The notes beneath the pieces were generated by a model. It had not been told where the DNA came from. It searched no databases and saw only the letters and a program-made list of their open reading frames with translations. A program made the translations under genes and the position numbers. Of a stretch of 64,000 bases of DNA, positions 54,360 through 63,648 are shown piece by piece; the first letter of the stretch is position 1, and the number at the start of each line of letters is the position of its first letter. This DNA is from Bacillus cabrialesii (GTDB lineage Bacteria; Bacillota; Bacilli; Bacillales; Bacillaceae), in NCBI RefSeq assembly GCF_004124315.2, contig NZ_CP096889.1:3269001-3333000 (forward strand), in the 5' to 3' direction.

Positions 54360-54515
54360 ATGGATCAGGTTTTTATAGAGGAAGTCGTAAAACAGATCGG
54401 CAATCTGGGGTTTCCCGCGCTGATTGCGATGTACCTGCTGACCCGATTTGAGAAAAAGTTTGATCAGCTCATAGAACTGATGACAGAACTGAAAGATCAG
54501 AAAGCAAAAAATTAA
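54360..54515 (+). CDS. yvrJ: YvrJ, 51-residue membrane protein
   Basis: A 51-residue protein, MDQVFIEEVVKQIGNLGF... with one membrane helix (FPALIAMYLLTRF) and a charged C-terminal helix. It is the type member of the YvrJ family, which resembles small holin-like proteins; the function is unknown. The ATG follows GGGAGG by nine bases. The longer open frame starting at 54174 runs through the promoter and is rejected. It has its own SigO promoter and stands before oxdC. Confidence 0.88.
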   Translation: MDQVFIEEVVKQIGNLGFPALIAMYLLTRFEKKFDQLIELMTELKDQKAKN

Positions 54516-54526
54516 TTTTCAATCGA

Positions 54527-54556
54527 AGTTGACTTTTCACTGTTTTTTTTCACTTA
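54527..54556 (+). promoter_or_regulatory. SigO-RsoA-type promoter of oxdC
   Basis: Plus strand: AGTTGAC (54527-54533), 17 bp, CACTTA (54551-54556), about 80 bp before the oxdC ATG. Confidence 0.8.
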
Positions 54557-54636
54557 ACAAGACAGAAGGGAAACGAAAGGCCTTTCACCTTCTCTTTCTG
54601 CTCACACATTTCATTTTTTAAGGAGGAGACATTTTT

Positions 54637-55794
<1,158 letters not shown>

Positions 55795-55804
55795 AAGACT
55801 TGCA

Positions 55805-55834
55805 GCTTGCAGAGAGCACTCGTTCTCTGCAAGC
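55805..55834 (+). other. Stable hairpin between oxdC and yvrL without a T-tract
   Basis: GCTTGCAGAGA / TCTCTGCAAGC, a perfect 11-bp stem with an 8-base loop, followed by CTTAATAAGG and not by Ts. It could protect the oxdC mRNA 3' end or reduce yvrL expression relative to oxdC. It lies 10 bp after the oxdC stop. Confidence 0.75.
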
Positions 55835-55854
55835 CTTAATAAGGAGCTGAACCA

Positions 55855-56265
55855 GTGAAACTTCAAACTTCTCCAAAACGTTTATTGCGGCTCTCCACAC
55901 AGTACGTGCTGGCCGCGGCAGCAGTGGTATTGACTTATTATACAGTGATTTTGGCTTTGTTTTTTTTAGCGGGAACGAGCTACCGCTCAGCAGCTCATGT
56001 CCTGCTTTTTGCTGTGTTATTCCTTATCCTTGGGTTATTCTTTGAACCTTTTGAACGCCTGATCATACATAGCTTTACATTTTTCAGAACAGGAAAACGC
56101 TTATTCATTTTTCTTGCCGGCATCGTACAGCTGCTGTTTTTGTGGATGACTGCCCATACGACAGACCAATTGATGAGTGACATCTGGCTGTCCACCACAG
56201 AAGAAATGATCGTCGCAGGCGTTTTTCTGATTTTAGACAAATGCAACTCAGCCCTTCCAAGCTAA
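55855..56265 (+). CDS. yvrL: YvrL, membrane regulator of the SigO system
   Basis: A 136-residue protein with four hydrophobic segments (VLAAAAVVLTYYTVILALFFLAG, VLLFAVLFLILGLFF, LFIFLAGIVQLLFLWM, MIVAGVFLILD) and short loops. YvrL of B. subtilis is reported to damp SigO-RsoA activity, consistent with a membrane anti-sigma-like role. The start is GTG 55855 after AAGGAGC. It is probably transcribed from the oxdC promoter. Confidence 0.88.
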   Translation: MKLQTSPKRLLRLSTQYVLAAAAVVLTYYTVILALFFLAGTSYRSAAHVLLFAVLFLILGLFFEPFERLIIHSFTFFRTGKRLFIFLAGIVQLLFLWMTAHTTDQLMSDIWLSTTEEMIVAGVFLILDKCNSALPS

Positions 56266-56300
56266 AAAAAGAACGCATTCCAATTGGATGCGTTCTTTTT
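56266..56300 (+). terminator. Bidirectional terminator between yvrL and yvrN
   Basis: AAAAAGAACGCAT / ATGCGTTCTTTTT arms (56266-56278, 56288-56300) around a CCAATTGG-centred loop, A/T tracts on both sides. Confidence 0.88.
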
Positions 56301-57528
56301 ATTCATAGCGAAGCGCGTCTACAGGCTGAAGCTTAGATGCCTTGATGGACGGAAGCAAGCCGAAAATAATACCGACTGCCATTGAAAAGATGAGTGCTCC
56401 CACAACAGCCGGAACGGAGACAATAAAAGGCATCGGAAAAACGACCGTCAGCAGCTTAGCGATGCCGAAGCCCGCCAGGACACCGAGTATTCCGCCAATG
56501 CTTGTCAGCACGACAGCCTCGGTTAAAAACTGAAATAAAATCACACGCCGCTTAGCACCGAGCGCTTTCTTAATCCCGATTTCCCTCGTGCGTTCCGTGA
56601 CGGAAACGAGCATAATATTCATGACGCCGATACCGCCGACCAAAAGTGAAATACTGGCGATTCCCCCAAGCAGCAATGCAAATGACTGATTAAAGGACTC
56701 CACTTCCTGCGCGATCTCCTGAAGATCCATAACAGTGTACTCTGCTTTTTCCAGCTCAGTGTCAGACAGTCCTTGGTTTAAAAGATCGGCAGCCATTACG
56801 CCCGCCTCTTGGATATGCTCAGAGGAATCGGCCTGCACAGCGATCTGCGTTGGCGCGTCAAATCCTTCAATGAGTGGCCATACTTTTTTCGGCGCGTACA
56901 AAACAGGATTCGCGTAGTCGCCCTCAAACATGCTTTCCTGCTGATTTTTTTCTTTAAAAACACCGGCAACCTTAAACGGCACACCGTTCATCTCAATGTT
57001 TTGATGCAGAGCGTCTCCGTCTGGAAACAGTTCATCTCTTGCAGCTTCATTGATCATCACTACTTGGCGTGTGCTGTTTAATTCGTTTTCTGTCAGCTTT
57101 CTCCCTTCGGTTATACGGATCGGGAACATATCAAAATAATCACCGTCAACTCCGTACACTTGAGGGTACGAAACGTTTGTTAAATGAAAAACGCTCGCTC
57201 CTTCAGACAAATAATATAAGGATAATCCTTTGACCATAGGATCAGATTTGATCGCCTTTACTGTTTCTTCCGCTACAGGCGGCGCTGACGTATACGACAC
57301 CTGAGAGCCGCCGCCCTCCTCTTCTCCGCCCGACGGCTGATAGACAACATTAATCGCGTTATTTCCCATGCCGATCATGCTTTGCTTTAATTGTTCGCTT
57401 TGGCCCTTCAACATCGAAACAATCGCGATAATTGCCGCTATGCCGATAATGACACCGAGCATTGTCAGAATCGATCTTAATTTATGAGAAAAAATAGACT
57501 GAAAAGAGATTCGAATATGTTCAAGCAT
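56299..57528 (-). CDS. yvrN: YvrN, MacB/FtsX-type ABC permease
   Basis: A 409-residue permease: N-terminal helix (KLRSILTMLGVIIGIAAIIAIV), a large extracytoplasmic MacB periplasmic-core-like domain, and three C-terminal helices of the FtsX domain (LLLGGIASISLLVGGIGVMNIMLVSVTERTREIGIKKALGA). It forms an exporter or mechanotransmission complex with YvrO and YvrP. ATG 57528 lies inside the yvrO end (8-bp overlap). Export substrate unknown. Confidence 0.92.
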   Translation of the reverse strand: MLEHIRISFQSIFSHKLRSILTMLGVIIGIAAIIAIVSMLKGQSEQLKQSMIGMGNNAINVVYQPSGGEEEGGGSQVSYTSAPPVAEETVKAIKSDPMVKGLSLYYLSEGASVFHLTNVSYPQVYGVDGDYFDMFPIRITEGRKLTENELNSTRQVVMINEAARDELFPDGDALHQNIEMNGVPFKVAGVFKEKNQQESMFEGDYANPVLYAPKKVWPLIEGFDAPTQIAVQADSSEHIQEAGVMAADLLNQGLSDTELEKAEYTVMDLQEIAQEVESFNQSFALLLGGIASISLLVGGIGVMNIMLVSVTERTREIGIKKALGAKRRVILFQFLTEAVVLTSIGGILGVLAGFGIAKLLTVVFPMPFIVSVPAVVGALIFSMAVGIIFGLLPSIKASKLQPVDALRYE

Positions 57529-58210
57529 GGCTGATATCCCCTCTCTCATCTAAAAGCAATTCACCGTCTCTGATAAAAACGGTTCTGTCAGCTTTTCTGG
57601 CGACGTCCGGGTCGTGGGTAATCATAATAATGGTCTTGCCTTCCTGGTGCAGTTCGGAAAACAGCGACAAAATTTGTTCGCTTGATTTGGTATCAAGCGC
57701 ACCGGTCGGTTCATCAGCTAAAATAAACCTCGGCTGATTGACAAGGGCCCTCGCTATCGCCACCCGCTGCTTTTGCCCGCCGGACAGCTTCGGAGGCTTG
57801 TAGGAGACTCTGTCTTTTAACCCGACCTTTTCCAGCGCTTCATAGGCTCTTTGTCTTCTTTCTTTTTTCTTCACTTTATTGTAGATCATCGGCAGTTCGA
57901 CATTTTGCAGCGCGGTGAGACGCGGCAGCAGATGAAAGGTTTGAAATACAAACCCGATTGATTCGTTGCGGATTTCGGCTAAGGCACCGTCTTTCCCTTT
58001 CAATATATCTATGTGGTCAAGCGTATAGGTTCCGGAGGTTGGCCTGTCCAAGCAGCCGATGATATTCATTAACGTCGACTTTCCAGAACCTGAAGGCCCC
58101 ATAATCGCCAGAAACTCACCCGCCCGGACAGTCAGATTAATATGCTTCAAGATTGGAACTTCGTCTTTACCCAGCTTGTACGATTTCGAAATATTATTCA
58201 GTGTCAGCAT
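57521..58210 (-). CDS. yvrO: YvrO, ABC exporter ATPase (MacB/LolD type)
   Basis: A 229-residue ATPase: Walker A GPSGSGKSTLMNIIG, the LolD-type LDRPTSGTY, signature LSGGQKQRVAIARALV, Walker B FILADEPTGALDTKSS and H-loop IIMITHDPDVA. Start overlaps yvrP by 17 bp and the end overlaps yvrN, so the three proteins are made together. Confidence 0.95.
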   Translation of the reverse strand: MLTLNNISKSYKLGKDEVPILKHINLTVRAGEFLAIMGPSGSGKSTLMNIIGCLDRPTSGTYTLDHIDILKGKDGALAEIRNESIGFVFQTFHLLPRLTALQNVELPMIYNKVKKKERRQRAYEALEKVGLKDRVSYKPPKLSGGQKQRVAIARALVNQPRFILADEPTGALDTKSSEQILSLFSELHQEGKTIIMITHDPDVARKADRTVFIRDGELLLDERGDISHA

Positions 58211-59387
58211 TGACTGTAACCTGCTTTCCTTCCTTGACCGCGGGATCAGGATAGATCACATAATCTTCCGGCGTCAGGCCGCTCTTAATTTCCACCATGT
58301 CATTTTCATCAGTCTCACCGATTTCAACAGGCTGTTTGACCGCTTTCTGCTTCTCATCGGCTTTCCACACATACGGTTCGCCGTCATCCTGAATGACCAT
58401 GTCGGATGGCAGCTTAATCGTGTTCGCATCAGCCTCATCACTCATTACTTCGATGTTGACATGATAGCCGACTTCGAGGCCTTTATGGCTGTCTAATAAA
58501 ATGGTGAAAGGATAGTTAGAGGATTGAGGGTTCATTTCTTCCTCAGCAAAACTCTCTGTGTCCTCACCCTCGCCTGCTCCCGCGGGAAGCTTGCCGATCG
58601 AGGTGACCTTTCCTTTCCACTCGCCTTCACCGCCTGTTTTCAGCGTGATTCTGACTTTGCTGCCTTTTTTGATTGTGTCCATTAACAGCTCGTTGATTTG
58701 GCTTTTGACCAGATATTTGCCCGTCGAAACAATCTGGATATACGGACCTGCTGCCTGGTCACCTGTTGCTCCGTCAGCGATATCCTGATTGACGCTTTGA
58801 ACGATCCCGTCATGCTTGCTTGTAATGACATTGGAACCTTTGTTTTTCGTCAGGGCTGCCAACTCTTTTTGATGCTGCTTCAGCTCAAGCTGGCTTGTTT
58901 TCAAATCGAAATTGGCCTGATCAAGCTCGTCTTGAAGCTGGGATTTCTCTTCTTTTCCTGCCGCTTTCAGCTTCTTATCCGTTTCAGTAATTGATTTTTG
59001 CAAACGGCTGATTTGAAGGTTTGTCATTTCGATTTGCAAATTGGCTTGCTCAACCTCATCGGAATGATCCTCACCCTCATACTCAAAAAGCTTGTCGCCC
59101 TTTTTGACCTGATCGCCTTCTTTGACGTATGTTTTTTTAATACTGCCTTTTTCTGAATCTATGTATACTTTCTGCTGTTTCTCAGGCTCAATCTTTCCAG
59201 AAAACGTTTGGCCTGATTCTGAGTCTCCTCCCATGTATACCGCTACCGATTCGGCATAGGGCTCCGATGATACGGCAATCTGGTTCATGTGAGTAAAAAA
59301 GTAAAAACCGCCGGCACCGATCCCAGCCAATACAAGCACACCGGCACATATCGCACCGCCAATAAGCCATTTTTTCTTCTTGGACAC
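58194..59387 (-). CDS. yvrP: YvrP, membrane-fusion (HlyD/MacA-like) protein
   Basis: A 397-residue adaptor: cytosolic KKKK, one membrane anchor (GGAICAGVLVLAGIGAGGFYFF), a split biotinyl-lipoyl domain (KIEPEKQQKVYIDSEKGSIKKTYVKEGDQVKKGDKLFEYEGE), a long coiled-coil hairpin (about residues 110-190) and beta-barrel domains. It extends the YvrN-YvrO complex outside the membrane. The start is GTG 59387 with AGAGGAGATC upstream; first gene of the operon. Confidence 0.93.
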   Translation of the reverse strand: MSKKKKWLIGGAICAGVLVLAGIGAGGFYFFTHMNQIAVSSEPYAESVAVYMGGDSESGQTFSGKIEPEKQQKVYIDSEKGSIKKTYVKEGDQVKKGDKLFEYEGEDHSDEVEQANLQIEMTNLQISRLQKSITETDKKLKAAGKEEKSQLQDELDQANFDLKTSQLELKQHQKELAALTKNKGSNVITSKHDGIVQSVNQDIADGATGDQAAGPYIQIVSTGKYLVKSQINELLMDTIKKGSKVRITLKTGGEGEWKGKVTSIGKLPAGAGEGEDTESFAEEEMNPQSSNYPFTILLDSHKGLEVGYHVNIEVMSDEADANTIKLPSDMVIQDDGEPYVWKADEKQKAVKQPVEIGETDENDMVEIKSGLTPEDYVIYPDPAVKEGKQVTVNADTE

Positions 59388-59441
59388 AACGATCTCCTCT
59401 TTCTGTAAACTATGTAATATTTTCGAAACATTCTAACCAAT

Positions 59442-59477
59442 ATTATCTATTAATTCAAATAGACTTTCAATCTATTT
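59442..59477 (-). promoter_or_regulatory. yvrPON promoter with overlapping inverted repeat
   Basis: Minus-strand -35 TTGAAA (59465-59470), 17-bp spacer, -10 GATAAT (59442-59447). A perfect AAATAGA-N7-TCTATTT repeat (59457-59477) covers the -35 box. An unidentified regulator is likely. Confidence 0.55.
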
Positions 59478-59529
59478 ATTGAAATAATGGAATCAAATAG
59501 GAAAATCGTATTTTAACGGACAAAAATAA

Positions 59530-59558
59530 AAAAATCCCGGCTCTGAACCGGGATTTTT
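59530..59558 (-). terminator. Terminator of fhuBGC
   Basis: AAAAATCCCGG / CCGGGATTTTT stem (11 bp), 7-base loop, Ts on the minus strand; it immediately precedes the fhuC stop at 59560. Confidence 0.92.
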
Positions 59559-59559
59559 C

Positions 59560-60369
59560 TTACACAGAAACAAGCGTTTTTTCATTTTTAATTAGGTCAT
59601 AAGTCAAACATACAGGTTTATTTGTACGCGGATCAGTCACGATTTCGGCATCAATCTGAAATACCTGCTTCAAAATGTCCGGCGTCATGACCTCCAATGC
59701 GCTGCCTTCCTTGATGACCGTGCCTTTTTTGAGCGCGATCATATAATGAGAAAAACGGGCCGCATGGTTAAGGTCATGAATGACCATTAAAATCGTCCGC
59801 CCCTGCTCTTTGTTAAGTCTGTCAAGCAGCTGCAAAATTTCAAGCTGGTGAGCGAGGTCAAGATACGTTGTAGGTTCATCCAGCAGCAGCAGCTCTGTCC
59901 CTTGCGCAAGCGCCATGGCAATCCACACACGCTGACGCTGTCCGCCTGACAGTGCCTCGATCGGCCGTTCAGCGAATTCAGCCATGCCTGTTTCTTCAAG
60001 CGCCCATTTGATAATCCGGCGGTCTTCATCATGTAATCTGCCGAACCCTGACTGATGCGGAAACCTGCCGTACGACACCAATTCATACACCGTCAAACCG
60101 CTCGGCGCTTCAGGTGTCTGCGGCAGAATCGCCATATCTTTCGCAATGTCCTTTGTAGACATTTTATGAATGGCTTTGCCGTTTAAATAGACGGCGCCTG
60201 CATGTGAACGCATAATTCTGGACATTGTTTTTAAAATCGTTGATTTCCCGCAGCCGTTCGGGCCAATTAAGGTGGTAATTTTCCCTTTAGGAATCGAGAT
60301 ATTTAAATCCTCTACAATCACCCTGTCGCCATAACCGATTCCAAGCTGATTTGTCGATAATGAGTCCAT
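59560..60369 (-). CDS. fhuC: FhuC, hydroxamate siderophore ABC ATPase
   Basis: A 269-residue ATPase: Walker A GPNGCGKSTILK, signature [15 protein letters not shown], Walker [18 protein letters not shown]-loop LMVIHDLNHAARF. It energises uptake of ferrichrome and related hydroxamates through FhuB-FhuG. Close paralogue of YusV at 23.1 kb. Start ATG 60369 behind GGAGGGGGCC, 15 bp after fhuG. Confidence 0.95.
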   Translation of the reverse strand: MDSLSTNQLGIGYGDRVIVEDLNISIPKGKITTLIGPNGCGKSTILKTMSRIMRSHAGAVYLNGKAIHKMSTKDIAKDMAILPQTPEAPSGLTVYELVSYGRFPHQSGFGRLHDEDRRIIKWALEETGMAEFAERPIEALSGGQRQRVWIAMALAQGTELLLLDEPTTYLDLAHQLEILQLLDRLNKEQGRTILMVIHDLNHAARFSHYMIALKKGTVIKEGSALEVMTPDILKQVFQIDAEIVTDPRTNKPVCLTYDLIKNEKTLVSV

Positions 60370-60384
60370 ATTCGGCCCCCTCCT

Positions 60385-61395
60385 CTAATTCGCTTTCATC
60401 AATAAATAAATAAAGTAAGGCGCGCCTAGCACGGAAATGACAAGTCCGACTGGAATTTCCGACGGTGCCAATACATTTCTCGCCAGCGTATCAGCGAGCA
60501 AAAACAGAAATGCGCCGATGAAGGCGGAGACCGGTATCAGCGTCTGGTGACGGGGACCGGTAAGCCTTCTTGCCACGTGGGGCGCGATCAATCCGAGAAA
60601 CGCGATGCCTCCTGCAGCGGCCACGCATGAAGCGGCCAGAGTGACCGCTGCCAGAAGGAGAATCCGTCTTTCTCTTTCAACAGCAGTGCCCAGTCCGGTC
60701 GCTAATTGGTCTCCGAGCTGCAAAATGTTCAAATAGCGTGCCTTATATAAAGTAAACGGAAGCAAGATCACAATCCAAGGGAGTATCGCCCAGATCATAT
60801 TCCAGTTCGCCCCCCAGATCGAGCCGGATATCCAAACCGCAGCTTGCATAAAATCATGAGGGTCCATCTTGAGCTGAAAAATCAGCAACAGGGCGTTAAA
60901 TCCTGCATTCACGCCAATGCCGACTAAAATCAGCCGAATCGGTGTCACGCCTTTCTTCCATGCCAGAAGATAAATCAGAAATGCGGCGAGGATCGCGCCT
61001 GCCAAAGCACTGAACGGCAGCATAAATGTTCCGAAAAAGCTGAGATCTGAAGCTGATCCTTGAAAAAAGTAAATAAAAAGCACAACTGCAAGTGAGCCGC
61101 CGGCGTTAATTCCGAGAATACCGGGCTCAGCCAGATCATTTTGAGACACGCTTTGCAAAATGGCTCCGGCAACGGCGATCCCTGCCCCAACGAGCAAGGA
61201 AAGGATGATCCGGGGCAGCCTGAACTCAAATAAGACCAGTTCATCGCGGGCCGTTCCTTGGCCGAAAAAGACCTGTAGGGTTTTAAGCGGCGCAATTTTG
61301 ATGACACCCAAATTCAGGCTGATAAAAAAGACCAGCACGATAAGCAGAAACGTAACTGCTATCACAACGAACGGTTTTTTCGTTTTTGTTTTCAT
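60385..61395 (-). CDS. fhuG: FhuG, hydroxamate siderophore permease
   Basis: A 336-residue FecCD permease with about ten helices (LPRIILSLLVGAGIAVAGAILQSVSQNDLAEPGILGINAGGS; AGGIAFLGLIAPHVARRLTG). It forms a heterodimer with FhuB. Start overlaps the fhuB stop by one base. Followed by fhuC. Confidence 0.95.
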   Translation of the reverse strand: MKTKTKKPFVVIAVTFLLIVLVFFISLNLGVIKIAPLKTLQVFFGQGTARDELVLFEFRLPRIILSLLVGAGIAVAGAILQSVSQNDLAEPGILGINAGGSLAVVLFIYFFQGSASDLSFFGTFMLPFSALAGAILAAFLIYLLAWKKGVTPIRLILVGIGVNAGFNALLLIFQLKMDPHDFMQAAVWISGSIWGANWNMIWAILPWIVILLPFTLYKARYLNILQLGDQLATGLGTAVERERRILLLAAVTLAASCVAAAGGIAFLGLIAPHVARRLTGPRHQTLIPVSAFIGAFLFLLADTLARNVLAPSEIPVGLVISVLGAPYFIYLLMKAN

Positions 61396-62441
61396 TACAG
61401 CCCTCTCCTTTCACGGCGTGCCAAATAAAAGAAAAAGGGAACGCCGATGAGAGAGGTCAGCGCACCGAGAGGCGTTTCAAAGGGCGCGTTTACGAGTCTT
61501 GACGCAATGTCAGCAAAAACGAGCAGAACAGCGCCAAGCACCGCCGAGCAAGGAATGATCCACCGATAATCCACACCGACCAAAAACCGGGTAATATGAG
61601 GAATGATCAGTCCGATAAATGCAATGGTGCCGGCAATAGAAACCGCAGTTCCCGTCAGAATCACAACGACAAGCATGCCAACCACCTTCACCGCTGATGT
61701 ATATTGTCCAAGCCCTTTCGCCAGCTCGTCACCAAGACTTAGCACTGTCACCGACCGGGCGATAATAAAAGCAAGCGTTAAACCGACAGCCCCTGCGATC
61801 AGCAAAAGCTGGACACCCGACCATTTCACACCTGCTACCCCGCCTGCGTACCAAAAGCTGATATCCTGAGCGACGTCAAAGCGGATTGCGATAGCAGTTG
61901 AAATCCCCGTAAAGAAATAAGTGACTGCTGTTCCCGCGAGAGCAAGCTTTACAGGCGTAAGACCGCCTCTTGAAAACATGCCGATGCCCATTACCGTTGA
62001 GGCCCCCAGCCCCGCTCCAGCAAAGGACCATAGTACAAGCCCCATGGCAGAAAGTCCCGGAAAAAAGGCAAACGCAATCGAAATGGCAAACGCGGAGCCC
62101 GATGTAACGCCCATAATCGAAGGCTCTGCCAAAGGGTTTCTCGTCATCCCCTGCATAATCGCTCCCGACACTGCTAATAAAGCGCCGACAAGCGCGGCCG
62201 CAGCCGTTCTCGGCAGCCGAAGATCGTGTATGATTTGGTGGGACGTCTCAGTCGGCTGATAATGAAAAATGGCGTCCCATACAGTGCGCAAATGAATATC
62301 CGCTGCACCGAGGGATATGGATAAAAATGCGCCAAGACAAAGCAGACATAGACCTGCAATAAGGACGATGACCGCGCCATATGTCCTTGACGTCCATTCT
62401 ATTTCTTTTGATGCAGTCTGTATATTTTTATGTTGACTCAA
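61395..62441 (-). CDS. fhuB: FhuB, hydroxamate siderophore permease
   Basis: A 348-residue FecCD permease: LPRTAAAALVGALLAVSGAIMQGMTRNPLAEPSIMGVTSGSAF and GTIAFIGLIIPHITRFLVG. The start I use is TTG 62441 (MSQHKNIQTASKE), eight bases after GGAAG. The frame stays open to 62555, but that stretch contains the promoter and an exact Fur box, so a longer N-terminus is unlikely. First gene of fhuBGC, divergent from fhuD. Confidence 0.9.
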   Translation of the reverse strand: MSQHKNIQTASKEIEWTSRTYGAVIVLIAGLCLLCLGAFLSISLGAADIHLRTVWDAIFHYQPTETSHQIIHDLRLPRTAAAALVGALLAVSGAIMQGMTRNPLAEPSIMGVTSGSAFAISIAFAFFPGLSAMGLVLWSFAGAGLGASTVMGIGMFSRGGLTPVKLALAGTAVTYFFTGISTAIAIRFDVAQDISFWYAGGVAGVKWSGVQLLLIAGAVGLTLAFIIARSVTVLSLGDELAKGLGQYTSAVKVVGMLVVVILTGTAVSIAGTIAFIGLIIPHITRFLVGVDYRWIIPCSAVLGAVLLVFADIASRLVNAPFETPLGALTSLIGVPFFFYLARRERRGL

Positions 62442-62464
62442 CAGCCGTACTTCCTTTCCGATAC

Positions 62465-62479
62465 TGATAATGATTATCA
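62465..62479 (-). promoter_or_regulatory. Fur box of fhuBGC
   Basis: TGATAATGATTATCA, an exact match to the 7-1-7 Fur consensus, centred just downstream of the predicted fhuB start point. Confidence 0.95.
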
Positions 62480-62490
62480 ATTGCTGTTTC

Positions 62491-62518
62491 AGTATATCAT
62501 TTTTTTCAGCTGGTGTAA
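62491..62518 (-). promoter_or_regulatory. Promoter of fhuBGC
   Basis: Minus-strand -35 TTACAC (62513-62518), 16-bp spacer, -10 TATACT (62491-62496). Confidence 0.6.
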
Positions 62519-62585
62519 TAGAGCGTTTTGAACAAAAATGAGAATATAACTGCAAAAATATCGTGTCAACTGGCTCTTACGATGA

Positions 62586-62611
62586 TATAATCACATTGAT
62601 AATGATTCTCT
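62586..62611 (+). promoter_or_regulatory. fhuD promoter -10 and Fur box
   Basis: Extended -10 TGATATAAT (TATAAT at 62586-62591), followed at 62597-62611 by TGATAATGATTCTCT, which matches the Fur consensus at 13 of 15 positions. The -35 is poor. The two Fur boxes are about 130 bp apart between divergent genes. Confidence 0.75.
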
Positions 62612-62647
62612 TTATCACTTATTTTTTCCAGAAGGAAGGTATAAGAT

Positions 62648-63595
62648 ATGACCCATATATACAAGAAACTTGGAGCCGCGTTTTTTGCCCTGCTATTGAT
62701 TGCAGCGCTGGCAGCCTGCGGGAATAACTCAGAAAGTAAAGGCTCTTCCTCTAGTTCAAAAGACGAAGAAACCTTTACATACAAGGCTGAAAACGGAAAT
62801 GTGAAAATTCCTAAGCATCCTAAACGGGTGGTTGTCATGGCGGACGGCTACTATGGCTACTTCAAAACACTGGGCATCAATGTCGTCGGTGCGCCTGAGA
62901 ATGTGTTTAAAAATCCTTACTATAAAGGAAAAACTGACGGTGTCACAAACATCGGAGACGGCACTTCCGTTGAAAAAGTCATTGATTTGAACCCTGACCT
63001 GATTATTGTCTGGACAACGCAAGGCGCTGATATAAAAAAACTTGAAAAAATCGCGCCGACCGTCGCAGTAAAATACGATAAGCTCGACAACATCGAACAG
63101 CTGAAAGAATTCGCAAAAATGACGGGAACGGAAGATAAAGCCGAAAAATGGCTGGCTGAGTGGGATAAAAAAGTTGCGGCAGCTAAAACAAAAATCAAAA
63201 AAGCCGTCGGTGACAAAACCATTTCCATTATGCAATCGAACGGAAAAGACATTTACGTATTCGGGAAAGATTTCGGAAGAGGCGGAAGCATCATTTACAA
63301 AGATCTCGGCCTGCAGGCCACAAAGCTCACAAAAGAAAAAGCCATTGACCAGGGCCCTGGATATACAAGTATTTCATTAGAAAAGCTCCCTGACTTCGCC
63401 GGGGATTATATTTTCGCAGGTCCATGGCAATCAGGCGGTGATGATGGCGGCGTATTTGACAGCTCCATTTGGAAGAACCTGAACGCCGTTAAAAATGGCC
63501 ATGTCTATAAGATTGACCCGATTGGCTTCTATTTCACAGACCCGATTTCATTAGAAGGCCAACTGAAGTTTATTACGGAAAGCTTAACAAAATAA
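62648..63595 (+). CDS. fhuD: FhuD, hydroxamate siderophore-binding lipoprotein
   Basis: A 315-residue solute-binding lipoprotein. The signal peptide ends in LAACG with the lipid cysteine at about residue 24, followed by a serine-rich linker. The fold shows PKRVVVMADGYYGYFKTLGINVVG and the C-terminal WKNLNAVKNGHVYKIDPIGFYF. It delivers ferrichrome-type siderophores to FhuBGC. Start ATG 62648 with AGAAGGAAGG upstream. Divergent from fhuB with its own Fur box. Confidence 0.95.
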   Translation: MTHIYKKLGAAFFALLLIAALAACGNNSESKGSSSSSKDEETFTYKAENGNVKIPKHPKRVVVMADGYYGYFKTLGINVVGAPENVFKNPYYKGKTDGVTNIGDGTSVEKVIDLNPDLIIVWTTQGADIKKLEKIAPTVAVKYDKLDNIEQLKEFAKMTGTEDKAEKWLAEWDKKVAAAKTKIKKAVGDKTISIMQSNGKDIYVFGKDFGRGGSIIYKDLGLQATKLTKEKAIDQGPGYTSISLEKLPDFAGDYIFAGPWQSGGDDGGVFDSSIWKNLNAVKNGHVYKIDPIGFYFTDPISLEGQLKFITESLTK

Positions 63596-63599
63596 ACAG

Positions 63600-63622
63600 A
63601 AGAGCCGCAGGCCGCGGCTCTT
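63600..63622 (+). terminator. Terminator of fhuD
   Basis: AGAGCCGC / GCGGCTCT stem with a 5-base loop and TTTTT. Confidence 0.92.
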
Positions 63623-63648
63623 TTTTCATGCAATAAAAGGAGCGGCTC

